DNA of 35,925 bases from Burkholderiaceae bacterium (GCA_021166835.1 JAJPEN010000046.1:1-35925); one strand, 5' to 3'; shown: positions 16,849 to 25,954, counted from the first letter of the stretch. A program made the numbers and translations. The notes: generated from the letters alone by a model not told the origin.

Positions 16849-17802
16849 TCACGCGAAGTGGTCGAATCCACGTGCTTCGACGGGCAGCGCGCGTCCGCGC
16901 GCATCGCGCACGCGGATCGCCGAGCCGCAGACGACGCGGCCGATGCGCGCCAGCGGCAATCCCAGCCGCGCACCGACGGCGGCGATCGCTGTCCGGTTCT
17001 CGGGAGCGGCGCTGAACAGCAGTTCGTAGTCGTCGCCGCCCGACAAGGCCAGGCGCAACCGTTCTTCGTCGCCCAGCGACCGCAGCCGGGCATCGACCGG
17101 CACCGCCGGCCAGTCGATCTCCGCGCCGACGCGCGAACGTTCGACGATGTGGCCGAGATCGCCGAGCAGTCCGTCGGAGAGATCGATCGCCGAACGCGCC
17201 AGGTGGCGCAACGCGAGCCCGAGCTCGATGCGCGGCTGCGGACGGTCGAGGCGGACCGACGCTTCGTCGTCGGGCGCCAATGCGCGCCCGGCATTGCGCT
17301 CGCGAACGGCAAAGGCAGCCGCGCCCAGGACGCCCGAAACCCAGAGATCGTCGTCCGGCTGCGCCCCGTCGCGGCGCAGCGCCGCGCTCTCGGGCACCTC
17401 GCCGAAGACCGTGATGCAGATCGTCCTCGGTCCGCGCGTGGTGTCGCCGCCGACCAGCTCGCAGCCGTGGCGATCCGCCAATGCGAAGAGCCCTTCGCAG
17501 AAGGCGGCGAGCCACCGTTCGGAGATCTCGGGCAGGCCGATCGCCAGCGTGAACGCGCGCGGGCGCGCCCCCATTGCGGCGAGATCGGAGAGATTCACCG
17601 CCAGCGACTTGTGGCCGAGCGACGCGGGGTCGGCGCCGACGAAGAAGTGGCGGCCCTCGAGGAGCAGGTCGGTGGAGATCGCGAACACGGCGTGCGGATC
17701 GAGCGGCGCGAGCAGCGCGCAATCGTCGCCCACGCCCAGCCGCGCATCGCGCGCAGGGCCGCGATCGAAGAACCGGCGGATGACCTCGAACTCGCCGGGC
17801 AC
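16849..17802 (-). CDS. thiL: thiamine-monophosphate kinase
   Basis: This 317-residue protein has the ThiL/PurM fold. Motifs are G-E-F-E-V-I-R-R-F-F at the start, G-V-G-D-D-C-A-L near residue 23, S-T-D-L-L-L-E-G-R-H-F, N-L-S-D-L-A-A-M-G-A-R-P, V-G-G-D-T-T-R-G, and I-D-L-S-D-G-L-L-G-D-L-G near 205. It makes thiamine diphosphate from the monophosphate and ATP. It starts with GTG four bases after the nusB stop. Linkage of ribH, nusB and thiL is widespread. The product is the cofactor for the thiamine-diphosphate enzyme encoded at 21869. Confidence 0.95.
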   Translation of the reverse strand: MPGEFEVIRRFFDRGPARDARLGVGDDCALLAPLDPHAVFAISTDLLLEGRHFFVGADPASLGHKSLAVNLSDLAAMGARPRAFTLAIGLPEISERWLAAFCEGLFALADRHGCELVGGDTTRGPRTICITVFGEVPESAALRRDGAQPDDDLWVSGVLGAAAFAVRERNAGRALAPDDEASVRLDRPQPRIELGLALRHLARSAIDLSDGLLGDLGHIVERSRVGAEIDWPAVPVDARLRSLGDEERLRLALSGGDDYELLFSAAPENRTAIAAVGARLGLPLARIGRVVCGSAIRVRDARGRALPVEARGFDHFA

Positions 17803-17806
17803 GAGG

Positions 17807-18322
17807 TCAGCCCGCCTGTGGAAACTCGAGCGGCCGCAGGCGCGCAGCGACGCGGTCGAGCACCGCGTTGACGTACCGGAAGCCCTCCGGCCCGCCGAAG
17901 CTCTTGGCGATCTCGACCGCCTCGTTCAGCACGACGCGATAGGGGATCTCGGGCATGCGAAGCAGCTCGAAAGTGGCAAGCATCAGCACGGCGTGCTCGA
18001 CCGGGCTCAGCTCGCCGATGCGACGATCGAGATGAGGCTCGATCTGCGCGTCGAGTTCGCCGGCGATGCGAATCGCTCCGTGCAGCAGCGCGTCGAGATG
18101 CTCGTGGTCGGCTTTCTCGAAGCCGGGCGTTTCGGTGAGATGCGCGTGAATCGCGCCGGCGTCCTCGCGCGCGAGCAGCCATTGGTACAGGCCCTGCAGC
18201 GCGAGTTCGCGCGCACGGCGGCGGGCGCTCTTCGGCGGCGTGCCGCCGGAGGTCCTGCGGTTCGATCCGGAGGCCGCGCCCGACGCCCCTTCGCGCCGAG
18301 GCGGCTTTCCCGGTTCGGTCAT
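17807..18322 (-). CDS. nusB: transcription antitermination factor NusB
   Basis: This 171-residue protein has the all-helical NusB core: [16 protein letters not shown] near residue 33, [15 protein letters not shown] at about 110, and [16 protein letters not shown]. It binds boxA RNA with NusE/S10 to promote rRNA antitermination. The first 32 or so residues are an extra low-complexity, basic, Gly/Ser/Arg-rich extension. Its ATG overlaps the ribH stop as ATGA, so it is translated right after the acidic-tailed RibH. Confidence 0.95.
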   Translation of the reverse strand: MTEPGKPPRREGASGAASGSNRRTSGGTPPKSARRRARELALQGLYQWLLAREDAGAIHAHLTETPGFEKADHEHLDALLHGAIRIAGELDAQIEPHLDRRIGELSPVEHAVLMLATFELLRMPEIPYRVVLNEAVEIAKSFGGPEGFRYVNAVLDRVAARLRPLEFPQAG

Positions 18323-18948
18323 TCGCGACGCCCCCGTTCCGGTCGAGCCGGCTCGTCGTCGTCGTCCTCTTCCTCTACCTGAAGCTCCTCGTCGTCCTCG
18401 TCGTCATCGTCTTCGTCCTCATCATCCTCGTCATCGTCGTCGTCGTAATCGTCCTCATCGTCCTCGTCGTCATCCTCGTCGCCGCCGAGCGCCGACAGCG
18501 ACGAAGCGAGATTGGCCATCTCGACCGCGACGCGCGCAGCCTCGGCGCCCTTCGCGTCGGCGCGCGCCTGCGCCTGTTCGTCGGTGTCGGTGGTGAGGAT
18601 CGCGTTGGCCACCGGAAGATTGAAGTCGAGCGCGACGCGCGCGACGCCCGCGGCGCTTTCGTTGGAGACGACCTCGAAGTGATAGGTGTCGCCGCGAATC
18701 ACCGCGCCGACCGCGATGAGCGCGTCGAACTCGCCGCTTGCCGCGAGCTGCTGCAACGCGACCGGCACCTCGAGCGCGCCCGGAACCGTGCACACGAAGA
18801 TGTCTTCCGCGGCGACACCGAGCGAAACCAGCTCGTCGAGGCAGGCATCGCGCAGCATCTGGGCCACCGGCTCGTTGAAGCGCGACTGGACCATTCCGAT
18901 GCGCAGTCCGCTGCCGTCGAGATCCGACTGGAATACCTCGATTTCCAT
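18319..18948 (-). CDS. ribH: 6,7-dimethyl-8-ribityllumazine synthase with an acidic C-terminal tail
   Basis: This protein has 209 residues against about 155 for the family. The first 154 form a normal lumazine synthase: V-Q-S-R-F-N-E-P-V near residue 20, T-V-P-G-A-L-E-V-P at 54, [14 protein letters not shown] with the catalytic histidine at 90, and [12 protein letters not shown] at 115. It condenses the pyrimidinedione with dihydroxybutanone phosphate in riboflavin synthesis. Residues 157-199 are almost pure Asp/Glu (39 of 43), followed by a short Pro/Arg/Glu end. The ATG follows GGAGGAGGGG and lies two bases after the ribBA stop. The tail would hang from every subunit of the icosahedral or pentameric assembly. 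Confidence 0.93.
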   Translation of the reverse strand: MEIEVFQSDLDGSGLRIGMVQSRFNEPVAQMLRDACLDELVSLGVAAEDIFVCTVPGALEVPVALQQLAASGEFDALIAVGAVIRGDTYHFEVVSNESAAGVARVALDFNLPVANAILTTDTDEQAQARADAKGAEAARVAVEMANLASSLSALGGDEDDDEDDEDDYDDDDDEDDEDEDDDDEDDEELQVEEEDDDDEPARPERGRRE

Positions 18949-18950
18949 GG

Positions 18951-20072
18951 TCACTGCCCCTCCTCCATCGATTCGAAACCGACCACCTCGAGCTCGTAGC
19001 CCGTCATGCTCGGCATCTTGCGCGGCTGCGACAGCAGACGCATGCGACCGACGCCGAGATCCTTCAGGATCTGCGCCCCGATTCCGTAAGTGCGCAGATC
19101 GAGCTTGCCGCTTCTGCGACGCGCATGGGCACGCGCCGCGCCTTCGTCGAGCGCTTCGAGTTCGTCGAACAGCGCATCGGCCGACTGCGCGCAGTTCAAC
19201 AGTACCGCGACGCCGCTCTGCTGCCCGACGATGCGCTCCATCGCGCGATCGAGCGGCCACGAGTGGAGCTTCGAGCCCGCATCGAGCAGGTCGATGAGCG
19301 ACAGCGGCTCGTGCACGCGAACGAGCGTTTCGCGTTCGCGCTCGATCACGCCGTGCACCAGCGCCAGGTGCGCCGAGCGGGCGACCTGGTCGCGATACGC
19401 GACGAGCGTCATCGGCCCCCAGCGCGAATCGATGGCCCGTTCCGCTACGCGCTCGATCAGGCTCTCGTGCGCGCTGCGGTACTGGATGAGGTCGGCGATG
19501 GCACCGATCTTCAGGCCGTGCGCCGCGGCGAACTCGATGAGATCGGGCAGTCGGGCCATCGATCCGTCGTCGCGGAGGACCTCGCAGATGACGGCCGCCG
19601 GCGTGCGCCCGGCGAGTCTCGCCAGGTCGCAGCCGGCCTCCGTATGCCCGGCGCGCATCAGCACGCCGCCCGGCTGCGCCATCAGCGGAAAGATGTGGCC
19701 CGGCTGGACGACGTCCTCGGGCCGCGCGTCGCGGGCAACCGCCGCCTGCACCGTGCGCGCCCGGTCGGCCGCCGAAATTCCGGTGGTGACGCCTTCGGCC
19801 GCCTCGATCGAAACGGTGAAGTTCGTTCCGTGGCGCGCCGCGTTGTTCTCGACCATGAGCGGCAACCGAAGCTGCCGGCAGCGCTCCTCGGTGAGCGTCA
19901 GGCAGATCAGCCCTCGCCCGTAGCGCGCCATGAAGTTGATCGCTTCGGGCGTGACGCAATCGGCGGCGAGAAGCAGATCGCCTTCGTTCTCGCGGTCTTC
20001 CTCGTCGACGAGGATCACCATCCGGCCGGCGGCGATCTCGGCGATGATTTCGGCAGTGCTGGACAGGGTCAT
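18951..20072 (-). CDS. ribBA: 3,4-dihydroxy-2-butanone-4-phosphate synthase with degenerate GTP cyclohydrolase II domain (RibBX-type)
   Basis: This is a 373-residue two-domain protein. The N-terminal DHBP synthase domain is intact: [12 protein letters not shown] near residue 23, [10 protein letters not shown], and [11 protein letters not shown] at 141. It makes the four-carbon riboflavin precursor from ribulose 5-phosphate. The C-terminal domain keeps the GTP cyclohydrolase II ending ([14 protein letters not shown]) but lacks the cysteine cluster (G-S-x-x-C-D-C) that binds the catalytic zinc, so it should not open GTP. Such hybrids (RibBX) are known in Proteobacteria, where a separate ribA supplies that step. 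It overlaps the ribE stop by 4 nt (ATGA). Confidence 0.93.
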   Translation of the reverse strand: MTLSSTAEIIAEIAAGRMVILVDEEDRENEGDLLLAADCVTPEAINFMARYGRGLICLTLTEERCRQLRLPLMVENNAARHGTNFTVSIEAAEGVTTGISAADRARTVQAAVARDARPEDVVQPGHIFPLMAQPGGVLMRAGHTEAGCDLARLAGRTPAAVICEVLRDDGSMARLPDLIEFAAAHGLKIGAIADLIQYRSAHESLIERVAERAIDSRWGPMTLVAYRDQVARSAHLALVHGVIERERETLVRVHEPLSLIDLLDAGSKLHSWPLDRAMERIVGQQSGVAVLLNCAQSADALFDELEALDEGAARAHARRRSGKLDLRTYGIGAQILKDLGVGRMRLLSQPRKMPSMTGYELEVVGFESMEEGQ

Positions 20073-20686
20073 CGAGGGATTCTACCGGTGGCGAGCATGC
20101 GCTCCACGTAGCGCGCGATCAGGTCGACTTCGAGGTTCACGCGTCTGCCGGCGTGCAGCGAATGCAGGGTCGTGACGCGCAGCGTGTGCGGCACGAGATT
20201 GATCTCGAACTCGGTGCCCGCCTCGGTATCGACGACGCGATTGACCGTCAGGCTGACGCCGTTCACCGTGATCGAACCCTTGTAGGCGAGATACTTGCCG
20301 AGCGCCTCGCCGGCGCGTACGACGAGCCGCCAGGATTCGCCGACCGGCTCGAAGGACACGACTTCGCCGATGCCGTCGACGTGCCCGGACACGAGGTGTC
20401 CACCGAGCCGGTCGGCGAGCGTGAGGGCCTTCTCGAGATTGACCTCGCCGGGCGCATCGAGCCCGACCGTCTTCGACAGGCTCTCGGCGGAGACGTCGAC
20501 GAAGAAGCGGCGACCGTCGATGCGAACGACCGTCATGCACGCGCCCTGCACGGCGATCGAGTCGCCCGGCGCGACGTCGCGCAGGTCGAGATCGCCGGCG
20601 TCTACCGCAATGCGAACGCCGGCCTGCTCGCCGAGCGATTCGACTTCCTCGATGCGGCCAACGGCCGCGACGATTCCGGTGAACAT
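20069..20686 (-). CDS. ribE: riboflavin synthase (alpha subunit)
   Basis: This 205-residue protein is the normal length and made of two lumazine-binding repeats. Repeat 1 starts [10 protein letters not shown] and contains [13 protein letters not shown]; repeat 2 contains [25 protein letters not shown] and L-V-P-H-T-L. It dismutates two lumazine molecules to riboflavin plus a pyrimidinedione that RibH reuses. The ATG is fixed by the universal M-F-T-G-I start, five bases after the ribD stop. The next gene overlaps by 4 nt. Confidence 0.96.
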   Translation of the reverse strand: MFTGIVAAVGRIEEVESLGEQAGVRIAVDAGDLDLRDVAPGDSIAVQGACMTVVRIDGRRFFVDVSAESLSKTVGLDAPGEVNLEKALTLADRLGGHLVSGHVDGIGEVVSFEPVGESWRLVVRAGEALGKYLAYKGSITVNGVSLTVNRVVDTEAGTEFEINLVPHTLRVTTLHSLHAGRRVNLEVDLIARYVERMLATGRIPR

Positions 20687-20691
20687 GGTTT

Positions 20692-21801
20692 TCAGATCCT
20701 GTCGGGTCGGCGCGCGATTATGCGCAGATCGTCTCCGATGCGCTCGATCGATTGGAAGCGCAGCGCAACGCCCCGATCGATCGCCTCGGCAGCCGGCAGC
20801 GCGGCGAGGGGGACGGCGTCGCCGAGCAGCGTGGGCGCGACGTACAGCAGCAGCTCGTCGACGCAGTCCGCCCGCAGCAACGACCCGTTGAGCTTCGAGC
20901 CCGCTTCCACGTGCAATTCGTTGATCCCGCGCCGCGCCAGCTCGCCGAGCAGCGCCACGAGATCGACCTTGCCGCCCGGACCGGCGAGCGTGACGACCTC
21001 GCAACCGAGATCGACCAGCGCGCTCGTCTTTTCGGCGCGCTGCGCCGGATCGAGCGCGCACACCACCAGCGCATTGCCGCCCTCGACGATGCGCGCGGCG
21101 ACGTTCACCTCGAGCCGCGAATCGACGAGCACGCGCAGCGGCTGTCGCGTGGTGCGCACGTGCCGCACGTTCATCTGCGGATCGTCGTCGCGCACCGTGC
21201 CGATGCCGGTGAGCACCGCGCAGGCGCGCGCGCGCCACGCATGCCCGTCGATGCGCGCGGGCTCGCCGGTGATCCACTGGCTGCGCCCGTCGGGCAGCGC
21301 GCTGCGTCCGTCCAGGCTCGCCGCGACCTTCATCCGCACCCACGGACGTCCGCGCGTCATTCGCGAGACGAAGCCGATGTTCAGCTCGCGCGCCTCCTGC
21401 GCCAGCAGTCCGCAGCGCACGTCGATGCCGGCCGCGCGCAGCCGCTCGAGGCCCTGCCCGTTCACCGCCGGATTCGGATCCTCCATGGCGGCGACCACGC
21501 GTCCGACGCGCGCCTCGATCAGCGCGTCCACGCACGGCGGCGTGCTTCCGTAGTGGTTGCACGGCTCGAGCGTCACGTAGGCGGTGGCGCCCTGCGCTCG
21601 CGAACCGGCCTCGGCGAGTGCGAGCACTTCGGCATGCGCCTCCCCGCGGCGCCGATGCCAGCCTTCGCCGACGATCGCGTGCTCATGCACGATCACGCAG
21701 CCGACGCGCGGATTCGGCGTGCAGGTGTTCATGCCCTGCGCGGCGAGCCGCAGCGCGTGCAGCATGAACTCGTGGTCGGCGGCGTTGAACATCGCCGGCA
21801 T
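20692..21801 (-). CDS. ribD: bifunctional deaminase/reductase RibD
   Basis: This protein of about 369 residues has an N-terminal deaminase domain: N-P-R-V-G-C-V-I-V near residue 31, H-A-E-V-L-A-L with the zinc His and proton-shuttle Glu, and E-P-C-N-H-Y-G-S-T-P-P-C with the zinc cysteines. The C-terminal reductase domain has K-V-A-A-S-L-D-G-R-S-A and V-E-A-G-S-K-L-N-G-S-L-L. It carries out the second and third steps of riboflavin synthesis. The ATG at 21801 follows GGGGGA; ATG 21792 is an alternative. It is the first gene of the eight-gene operon. The 67-nt gap to the divergent gene is too short for an FMN riboswitch, and none is seen. Confidence 0.95.
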   Translation of the reverse strand: MPAMFNAADHEFMLHALRLAAQGMNTCTPNPRVGCVIVHEHAIVGEGWHRRRGEAHAEVLALAEAGSRAQGATAYVTLEPCNHYGSTPPCVDALIEARVGRVVAAMEDPNPAVNGQGLERLRAAGIDVRCGLLAQEARELNIGFVSRMTRGRPWVRMKVAASLDGRSALPDGRSQWITGEPARIDGHAWRARACAVLTGIGTVRDDDPQMNVRHVRTTRQPLRVLVDSRLEVNVAARIVEGGNALVVCALDPAQRAEKTSALVDLGCEVVTLAGPGGKVDLVALLGELARRGINELHVEAGSKLNGSLLRADCVDELLLYVAPTLLGDAVPLAALPAAEAIDRGVALRFQSIERIGDDLRIIARRPDRI

Positions 21802-21842
21802 TATCCCCCGTCGCGCACGGGCGCCGGCTCGACCGGCCGACC

Positions 21843-21864
21843 TACAATCGCCGTCGAGGAGAAG
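21843..21864 (+). promoter_or_regulatory. -10 element and ribosome site of the thiamine-diphosphate enzyme gene
   Basis: TACAAT (21843-21848) is a good -10 hexamer, but no -35 is seen at the right distance. GAGGAGAAG (21856-21864) is a strong ribosome site ending four bases before a TTG codon and decides the start of the gene at 21869. The 67-nt divergent gap also has to hold the ribD promoter. Confidence 0.5.
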
Positions 21865-21868
21865 CGAC

Positions 21869-23566
21869 TTGGACGAGACATCTTCGGCGCGCGAGCGCAG
21901 CGGCGGACACATCGTCGCGGACGCCTTGCTCGGCCAGGGCGTCGACACCGTGTTCGGCGTTCCCGGCGAGAGCTACCTCGCCGTGCTGGACGGCCTGTAT
22001 CGACACCGCGATCGAATGCGCTTCGTCGTCTGTCGACAGGAAGGCGGCGCAGCCTACATGGCCGACGCCTACGCGAAGCTCACCGGTCGAACCGGCGTGG
22101 TGATGGTCACGCGCGGACCCGGGGCGACGAACGCATCGATCGGGGTGCACGCAGCCTTCCAGGACTCGGTGCCGATGGTCGTGCTCGTCGGGCAGGTCGG
22201 CACCGACTTCGCCGACCGCGAAGCGTTCCAGGAGATCGACTACCGGCGCATGTTCGGCCCGATGACGAAATGGGTCGCGCAGATCGACCGCGTCGAGCGC
22301 ATTCCCGAGTACCTCGCGCGCGCATTCCAGACGGCGACGAGCGGGCGGATGGGGCCGGTGGTGCTCGCACTGCCCGAAGACGTGCTCTCGGCGCGCGCGA
22401 GCGTATCGGACGCCGCCCCGCATTCGCCGGTTCGCGCAAGCCCCGGCACGGTCCAGATCGAGCGATTGCGCGAAATGCTCGCCGGCGCCAGGCGCCCGCT
22501 CGTGCTGCTCGGGGGCAGCGGGTGGACGCCCCGGGCCTGCGAAGACCTGCGCGTCTTCGCGGAAAGGAACCGCCTGCCGGTGGCCTGCGCGTTCCGCTGC
22601 CAGGATCTCTACGACAACCGGCTTCCGAACTACGTCGGCGACGTCGGCATCGGCGTGAACCCGAAACTCGCCGCACGCGTTCGCGAAGCCGACCTGCTGC
22701 TCGCGATCGGGCCGCGCCTGGGCGAGATGACCACCTCGGGCTACACACTGCTCGAGGCGCCGCGGCCGCGTCAGCGGCTCGTGCACATGCATGCGGGCGT
22801 CGAGGAACTGGGCCGCGTCTACCAGGCGGATCTGATGATCGCCAGCGGCATGCCGGAGATCGCCGCGGCGCTGCGCGGGCTCGCCGTCGATCCGCAGGCA
22901 TGGAAGGGGTCGGTCGAGGAGGCGCGCGCGCAGTACGAGGCGTGGCAGCAGGAGCCGCCGATCTATTCCGGCGCGACGAAAGCGCCCGCGCTGAACCTGT
23001 GGCAGGTGGTGCAGACGCTGCGCCGGCTGCTGCCGCCCGACGCGATCCTCACCAACGGCGCCGGCAACTTCGCCACCTGGGTCAACCGTTTCTGGCCCTA
23101 CGCCGGACTGCGCACGCTGCTGTCGACGACAGCCGGCTCGATGGGCTACGGGGTGCCCGCCGCCGTCGCTGCGGCAATCGTCGAGCCGCATCGCTCCGTC
23201 GTCTGCTTCGCTGGCGACGGCGACTTCCTGATGACCGGGCAGGAACTTGCGACCGCCGCGCAGTGCGAGGCCGGGCTGGTGGTCATCGTCTTCGACAACG
23301 GCATGTACGGCACGATCCGCATGCACCAGGAGCGCGAGTATCCGGGGCGGGTCTTCGGCACGCAGTTGACGAACCCCGATTTCGCAAAGCTCGGCGAAGC
23401 CTATGGCGGCTTCGGCGCGCGCGTGCGCACCACGGACGAGTTCGAACCCGCGATGCGCGCCGCACTGGCCCACGCACGAACGCAGCGTCGCCCCGCCATC
23501 GTCGCCCTCGAAGTCGACCCGCAGGCGATCACGCCGAACGCCACGCTGGATGCCATCCGAGGTTGA
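21869..23566 (+). CDS. thiamine-diphosphate-binding enzyme, acetolactate-synthase-like
   Basis: This protein of about 565 residues has three domains. The N-terminal PYR domain has F-G-V-P-G-E-S-Y near residue 31 and C-R-Q-E-G-G-A-A-Y-M-A-D-A-Y-A, whose Glu activates the cofactor. The middle domain has R-R-P-L-V-L-L-G-G-S-G-W. The PP domain has T-T-A-G-S-M-G-Y-G-V-P-A, C-F-A-G-D-G-D-F-L-M-T-G and D-N-G-M-Y-G-T-I, the GDG-N diphosphate/Mg2+ site. It resembles IlvB-type enzymes, but no regulatory-subunit gene is adjacent, so a decarboxylase or ligase role with another 2-oxo acid is as likely. Start is TTG after GAGGAGAAG. Substrate unknown. Confidence 0.85.
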   Translation: MDETSSARERSGGHIVADALLGQGVDTVFGVPGESYLAVLDGLYRHRDRMRFVVCRQEGGAAYMADAYAKLTGRTGVVMVTRGPGATNASIGVHAAFQDSVPMVVLVGQVGTDFADREAFQEIDYRRMFGPMTKWVAQIDRVERIPEYLARAFQTATSGRMGPVVLALPEDVLSARASVSDAAPHSPVRASPGTVQIERLREMLAGARRPLVLLGGSGWTPRACEDLRVFAERNRLPVACAFRCQDLYDNRLPNYVGDVGIGVNPKLAARVREADLLLAIGPRLGEMTTSGYTLLEAPRPRQRLVHMHAGVEELGRVYQADLMIASGMPEIAAALRGLAVDPQAWKGSVEEARAQYEAWQQEPPIYSGATKAPALNLWQVVQTLRRLLPPDAILTNGAGNFATWVNRFWPYAGLRTLLSTTAGSMGYGVPAAVAAAIVEPHRSVVCFAGDGDFLMTGQELATAAQCEAGLVVIVFDNGMYGTIRMHQEREYPGRVFGTQLTNPDFAKLGEAYGGFGARVRTTDEFEPAMRAALAHARTQRRPAIVALEVDPQAITPNATLDAIRG

Positions 23567-23649
23567 GCGGCGCCGAACGGCCCCGCACGGTACGCGGGCA
23601 CGCTCGAAAGCCGCAACGTCGATCACCCAGCTCCGTTGGAGCTACAGGC

Positions 23650-23709
23650 GGTAGCGTTTGCGCTCGTGGAATCGATTCCACAAAGATAAACGCTACCGTT
23701 CGTTGCCCG
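23650..23709 (-). repeat. REP-like palindrome, copy C
   Basis: This is the most regular copy: GGTAGCGTTT (23650-23659) pairs with AAACGCTACC (23688-23697) around the perfect palindrome GTGGAATCGATTCCAC (23666-23681). It lies between two convergent genes, as REP elements often do, and shares the GGTAG foot and GGGC lead with copies A and B. Confidence 0.85.
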
Positions 23710-23795
23710 GCCGCCGCCACGCCACGCCACGCCGCGCCGCACCGGGCGGCGCGGCGGCGGCCGGGGCGGCAGGCCGAAGACCTGAAACCGCGCCC

Positions 23796-25040
23796 TTACC
23801 CGTAGACCGGAAACTCCGCCGTCAACTCGCCCACCTTCTCCCGCACCATCGCGATCTTCGCCGCGTCCCCCGGCGCATCGAGCACGTCCGCGATCAGGTG
23901 TCCCACCAATTGCGCCTGATCCTCCCGGAACCCGCGTGTCGTCATCGCCGGCGTCCCCAGCCGAATCCCGCTCGTCACCATCGGCTTCTCCGGATCGTTC
24001 GGGATCGCGTTCTTGTTGCAGGTGATGTGCGCCTCGCCCAGCACGCGCTCGGCCTCCTTGCCGGTGATGCGCTTCGCGCGCAGGTCGACCAGCATCAGAT
24101 GCGACTCGGTGCGCCCGGACACGATGCGCAGGCCGCGTTCGATCAGCGTCTGCGCGAGCACCTGGGCGTTGGCCGCGACCTGCTTCGCGTAGTCGCGGAA
24201 CGCCGGCTGCTGCGCTTCGTGGAAGGCAACCGCCTTCGCCGCGATCACGTGCATCAGCGGCCCGCCCTGCAGTCCGGGAAAGATCGCCGAGTTGATCGCC
24301 TTCTCGTGCGCGGGCGGCATCAGGATGAAGCCGCCGCGCGGGCCTCGCAGGCTCTTGTGCGTGGTCGACGTGACGATGTCGGCGTGCCCCACCGGGTTCG
24401 GATAGACGCCGCCGGCAATCAGCCCCGAGTAGTGCGCCATGTCCGCCATCAGCAGCGCGCCGACGTCGCGCGCCACCTTTGCGAAGCGCGCCCAGTCGAT
24501 GCGCAGGCTGTATGCCGAGGCGCCGGCGATGATCAGCTTCGGCTCGTGCTCGTGCGCCCTGCGCTCCATCTCGTCGTAGTCGATCGCCTCGGCCTCGTCG
24601 AGCCCGTAGGACACGACGCGGAACCACTTGCCCGACATGTTCAGAGACATGCCGTGCGTGAGGTGCCCGCCCTCGGCCAGGTTCATCCCCATGATCGTGT
24701 CGCCGGGCTGCAGGAACGCGAGAAGCACCGCTTCGTTGGCCTGCGCGCCCGAATGCGCCTGCACGTTCGCGCAGTCGGCGCCGAACAGCGCCTTCACCCG
24801 GTCGATCGCCAGCTGCTCGGCGACGTCTACGTGCTCGCAGCCGCCGTAGTAGCGCTTGCCCGGATAGCCCTCGGCGTACTTGTTCGTCAGCTGGCTGCCC
24901 TGCGCCGCCATCACCGCGGGGCTGGCGTAGTTCTCCGAGGCGATCAGCTCGATGTGCGCTTCCTGCCGGCGGTTCTCGAGCCGGATGGCGTTCCACAGTT
25001 CGGGGTCCACCTGGGAAAGGGCGATGCTGCGATCGAACAT
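23796..25040 (-). CDS. glyA: serine hydroxymethyltransferase
   Basis: This 414-residue protein is the expected length for this PLP enzyme. Motifs are [11 protein letters not shown] near residue 34, [14 protein letters not shown] at 55, [12 protein letters not shown], and the PLP-lysine site [14 protein letters not shown] near 225. It interconverts serine and glycine and supplies methylenetetrahydrofolate. The ATG follows CGAGG. A -10 box with an overlapping perfect palindrome lies about 100 nt upstream. No glycine or ZTP riboswitch motif is visible in the leader, and nrdR, a frequent downstream neighbour of glyA, is absent. Confidence 0.97.
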   Translation of the reverse strand: MFDRSIALSQVDPELWNAIRLENRRQEAHIELIASENYASPAVMAAQGSQLTNKYAEGYPGKRYYGGCEHVDVAEQLAIDRVKALFGADCANVQAHSGAQANEAVLLAFLQPGDTIMGMNLAEGGHLTHGMSLNMSGKWFRVVSYGLDEAEAIDYDEMERRAHEHEPKLIIAGASAYSLRIDWARFAKVARDVGALLMADMAHYSGLIAGGVYPNPVGHADIVTSTTHKSLRGPRGGFILMPPAHEKAINSAIFPGLQGGPLMHVIAAKAVAFHEAQQPAFRDYAKQVAANAQVLAQTLIERGLRIVSGRTESHLMLVDLRAKRITGKEAERVLGEAHITCNKNAIPNDPEKPMVTSGIRLGTPAMTTRGFREDQAQLVGHLIADVLDAPGDAAKIAMVREKVGELTAEFPVYG

Positions 25041-25141
25041 GGCGATACCTCGGGGGCAAAGGCGCGGCGGGAGACGGCGGAAGGCGCGGAGCGGATGCGG
25101 CGATGCGTGGCCGGCGGCGCACTCGCTCGCCGACGCTGCAA

Positions 25142-25185
25142 ATTCTAAAGGATCGTGCGCTTTCCCAATGCTGCACGATGCAGCA
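25142..25185 (-). promoter_or_regulatory. glyA promoter with overlapping palindromic operator
   Basis: On the minus strand TAGAAT (25142-25147) is a good -10. Upstream lies TGCTGCATCGTGCAGCA (25169-25185), a perfect 7-bp inverted repeat with a 3-nt centre in the -35 region. A suboptimal -35 (TTGGGA, 15-bp spacer) lies between. A regulator bound at the palindrome would control glyA. The half-sites resemble the CTGC/GCAG type seen for PhaR-like repressors, but the spacing differs, so the regulator is not identified. Confidence 0.55.
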
Positions 25186-25303
25186 CTTTCGCTTGCGAAG
25201 AGCGCTTCGAAAGCGAAAACGCTGTATTCCGCGGGGCGCCCTCACCGAAGCGCGAGAATGTCCGATCCGGCGCGTGCGCCCGGCAGCGGGAGAGCCGGCG
25301 CCC

Positions 25304-25954
25304 CTACGGATGTCCGCGCGCCTGCGCTGCGTCGTCGATCGCCTCGGCCAGGTGCGCCGCATCCGCCCAGGCGAGCAGCGCGAAGGACTCGTCCTGCCAC
25401 GCGATCCGGTTCAGGCTCGCATTGAGCAGCTCGTGCGTGCGCGGCGCTTCGAGCGCCAGGCCGGTCGCGACGCGAAACGCGCAATCGAGCACGCCTCCGT
25501 GCGTGACGATCGCCACCACCTGCCCTTCGTGCCGCCGCGCGAGATCGCGCAGCGCCGCCTCCACGCGCTCGTGCAGCGACCGCAGCGTTTCGCCGCCGCC
25601 GGGCAGCGCGAACGCCGGCTCGCGCGCGCGCCAGCGCGCGTACCCGCCCGGATCGGAGCGCTCGATCTCGTCGTAGGTGCGCCCCTCGTATCCGCCGTAG
25701 TGCCGCTCGCGCAGCCGCGACTCGATGCGCAGATCGAGGCCGTGCGGCGCGGCGATCGCCTCCGCCGTCTGGCGGGCGCGCAGCAGGTCGCTCGTGTAGA
25801 CGGCGGCGAGCGGCCACGAAGCAAGGCGCCGGCCGGTCTTGCGCGCCTGCTCGAAGCCCTGCTCGTCGAGCGGCGTGTCGAGCTGCCCCTGGAAGCGCCG
25901 CTCGCGGTTCCAGGCCGTGATGCCGTGCCGAACGAGGACGAGTTCGGTCTTCAG
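25304..25954 (-). CDS. histidine phosphatase family protein, probable CTG start
   Basis: This 216-residue protein has the phosphoglycerate-mutase-like fold: L-V-L-V-R-H-G-I-T-A-W-N at the N-terminus with the phosphohistidine, T-S-D-L-L-R-A-R-Q-T-A, R-L-R-E-R-H-Y-G-G-Y-E-G, and I-V-T-H-G-G-V-L with the second catalytic His near residue 152. The substrate is unclear: a phosphoglycerate-mutase-like or small-molecule phosphatase, possibly alpha-ribazole-phosphatase-like. No ATG, GTG or TTG lies at the homologous start; the only suitable codon is CTG at 25954, overlapping the upstream stop as CTGA, with GAGG five bases ahead. It is the last gene of the tyrS-dtd group. Confidence 0.85.
   Translation of the reverse strand: MKTELVLVRHGITAWNRERRFQGQLDTPLDEQGFEQARKTGRRLASWPLAAVYTSDLLRARQTAEAIAAPHGLDLRIESRLRERHYGGYEGRTYDEIERSDPGGYARWRAREPAFALPGGGETLRSLHERVEAALRDLARRHEGQVVAIVTHGGVLDCAFRVATGLALEAPRTHELLNASLNRIAWQDESFALLAWADAAHLAEAIDDAAQARGHP

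Noticed and set aside
21802..21868. FMN riboswitch before the riboflavin operon
   Set aside because: The gap to the divergent gene is only 67 nt and shows none of the conserved RFN helices.
20752..23805. 1017-codon open frame on the plus strand across ribD and the thiamine-diphosphate enzyme gene
   Set aside because: It runs antisense to ribD and out of frame over the next gene, is extremely Arg/Ala/His-rich, and has no family motif. Long open shadow frames are expected at this GC content.
25041..25141. glycine or ZTP riboswitch in the glyA leader
   Set aside because: The leader is about 100 nt of GC-rich DNA without the conserved cores of either class.
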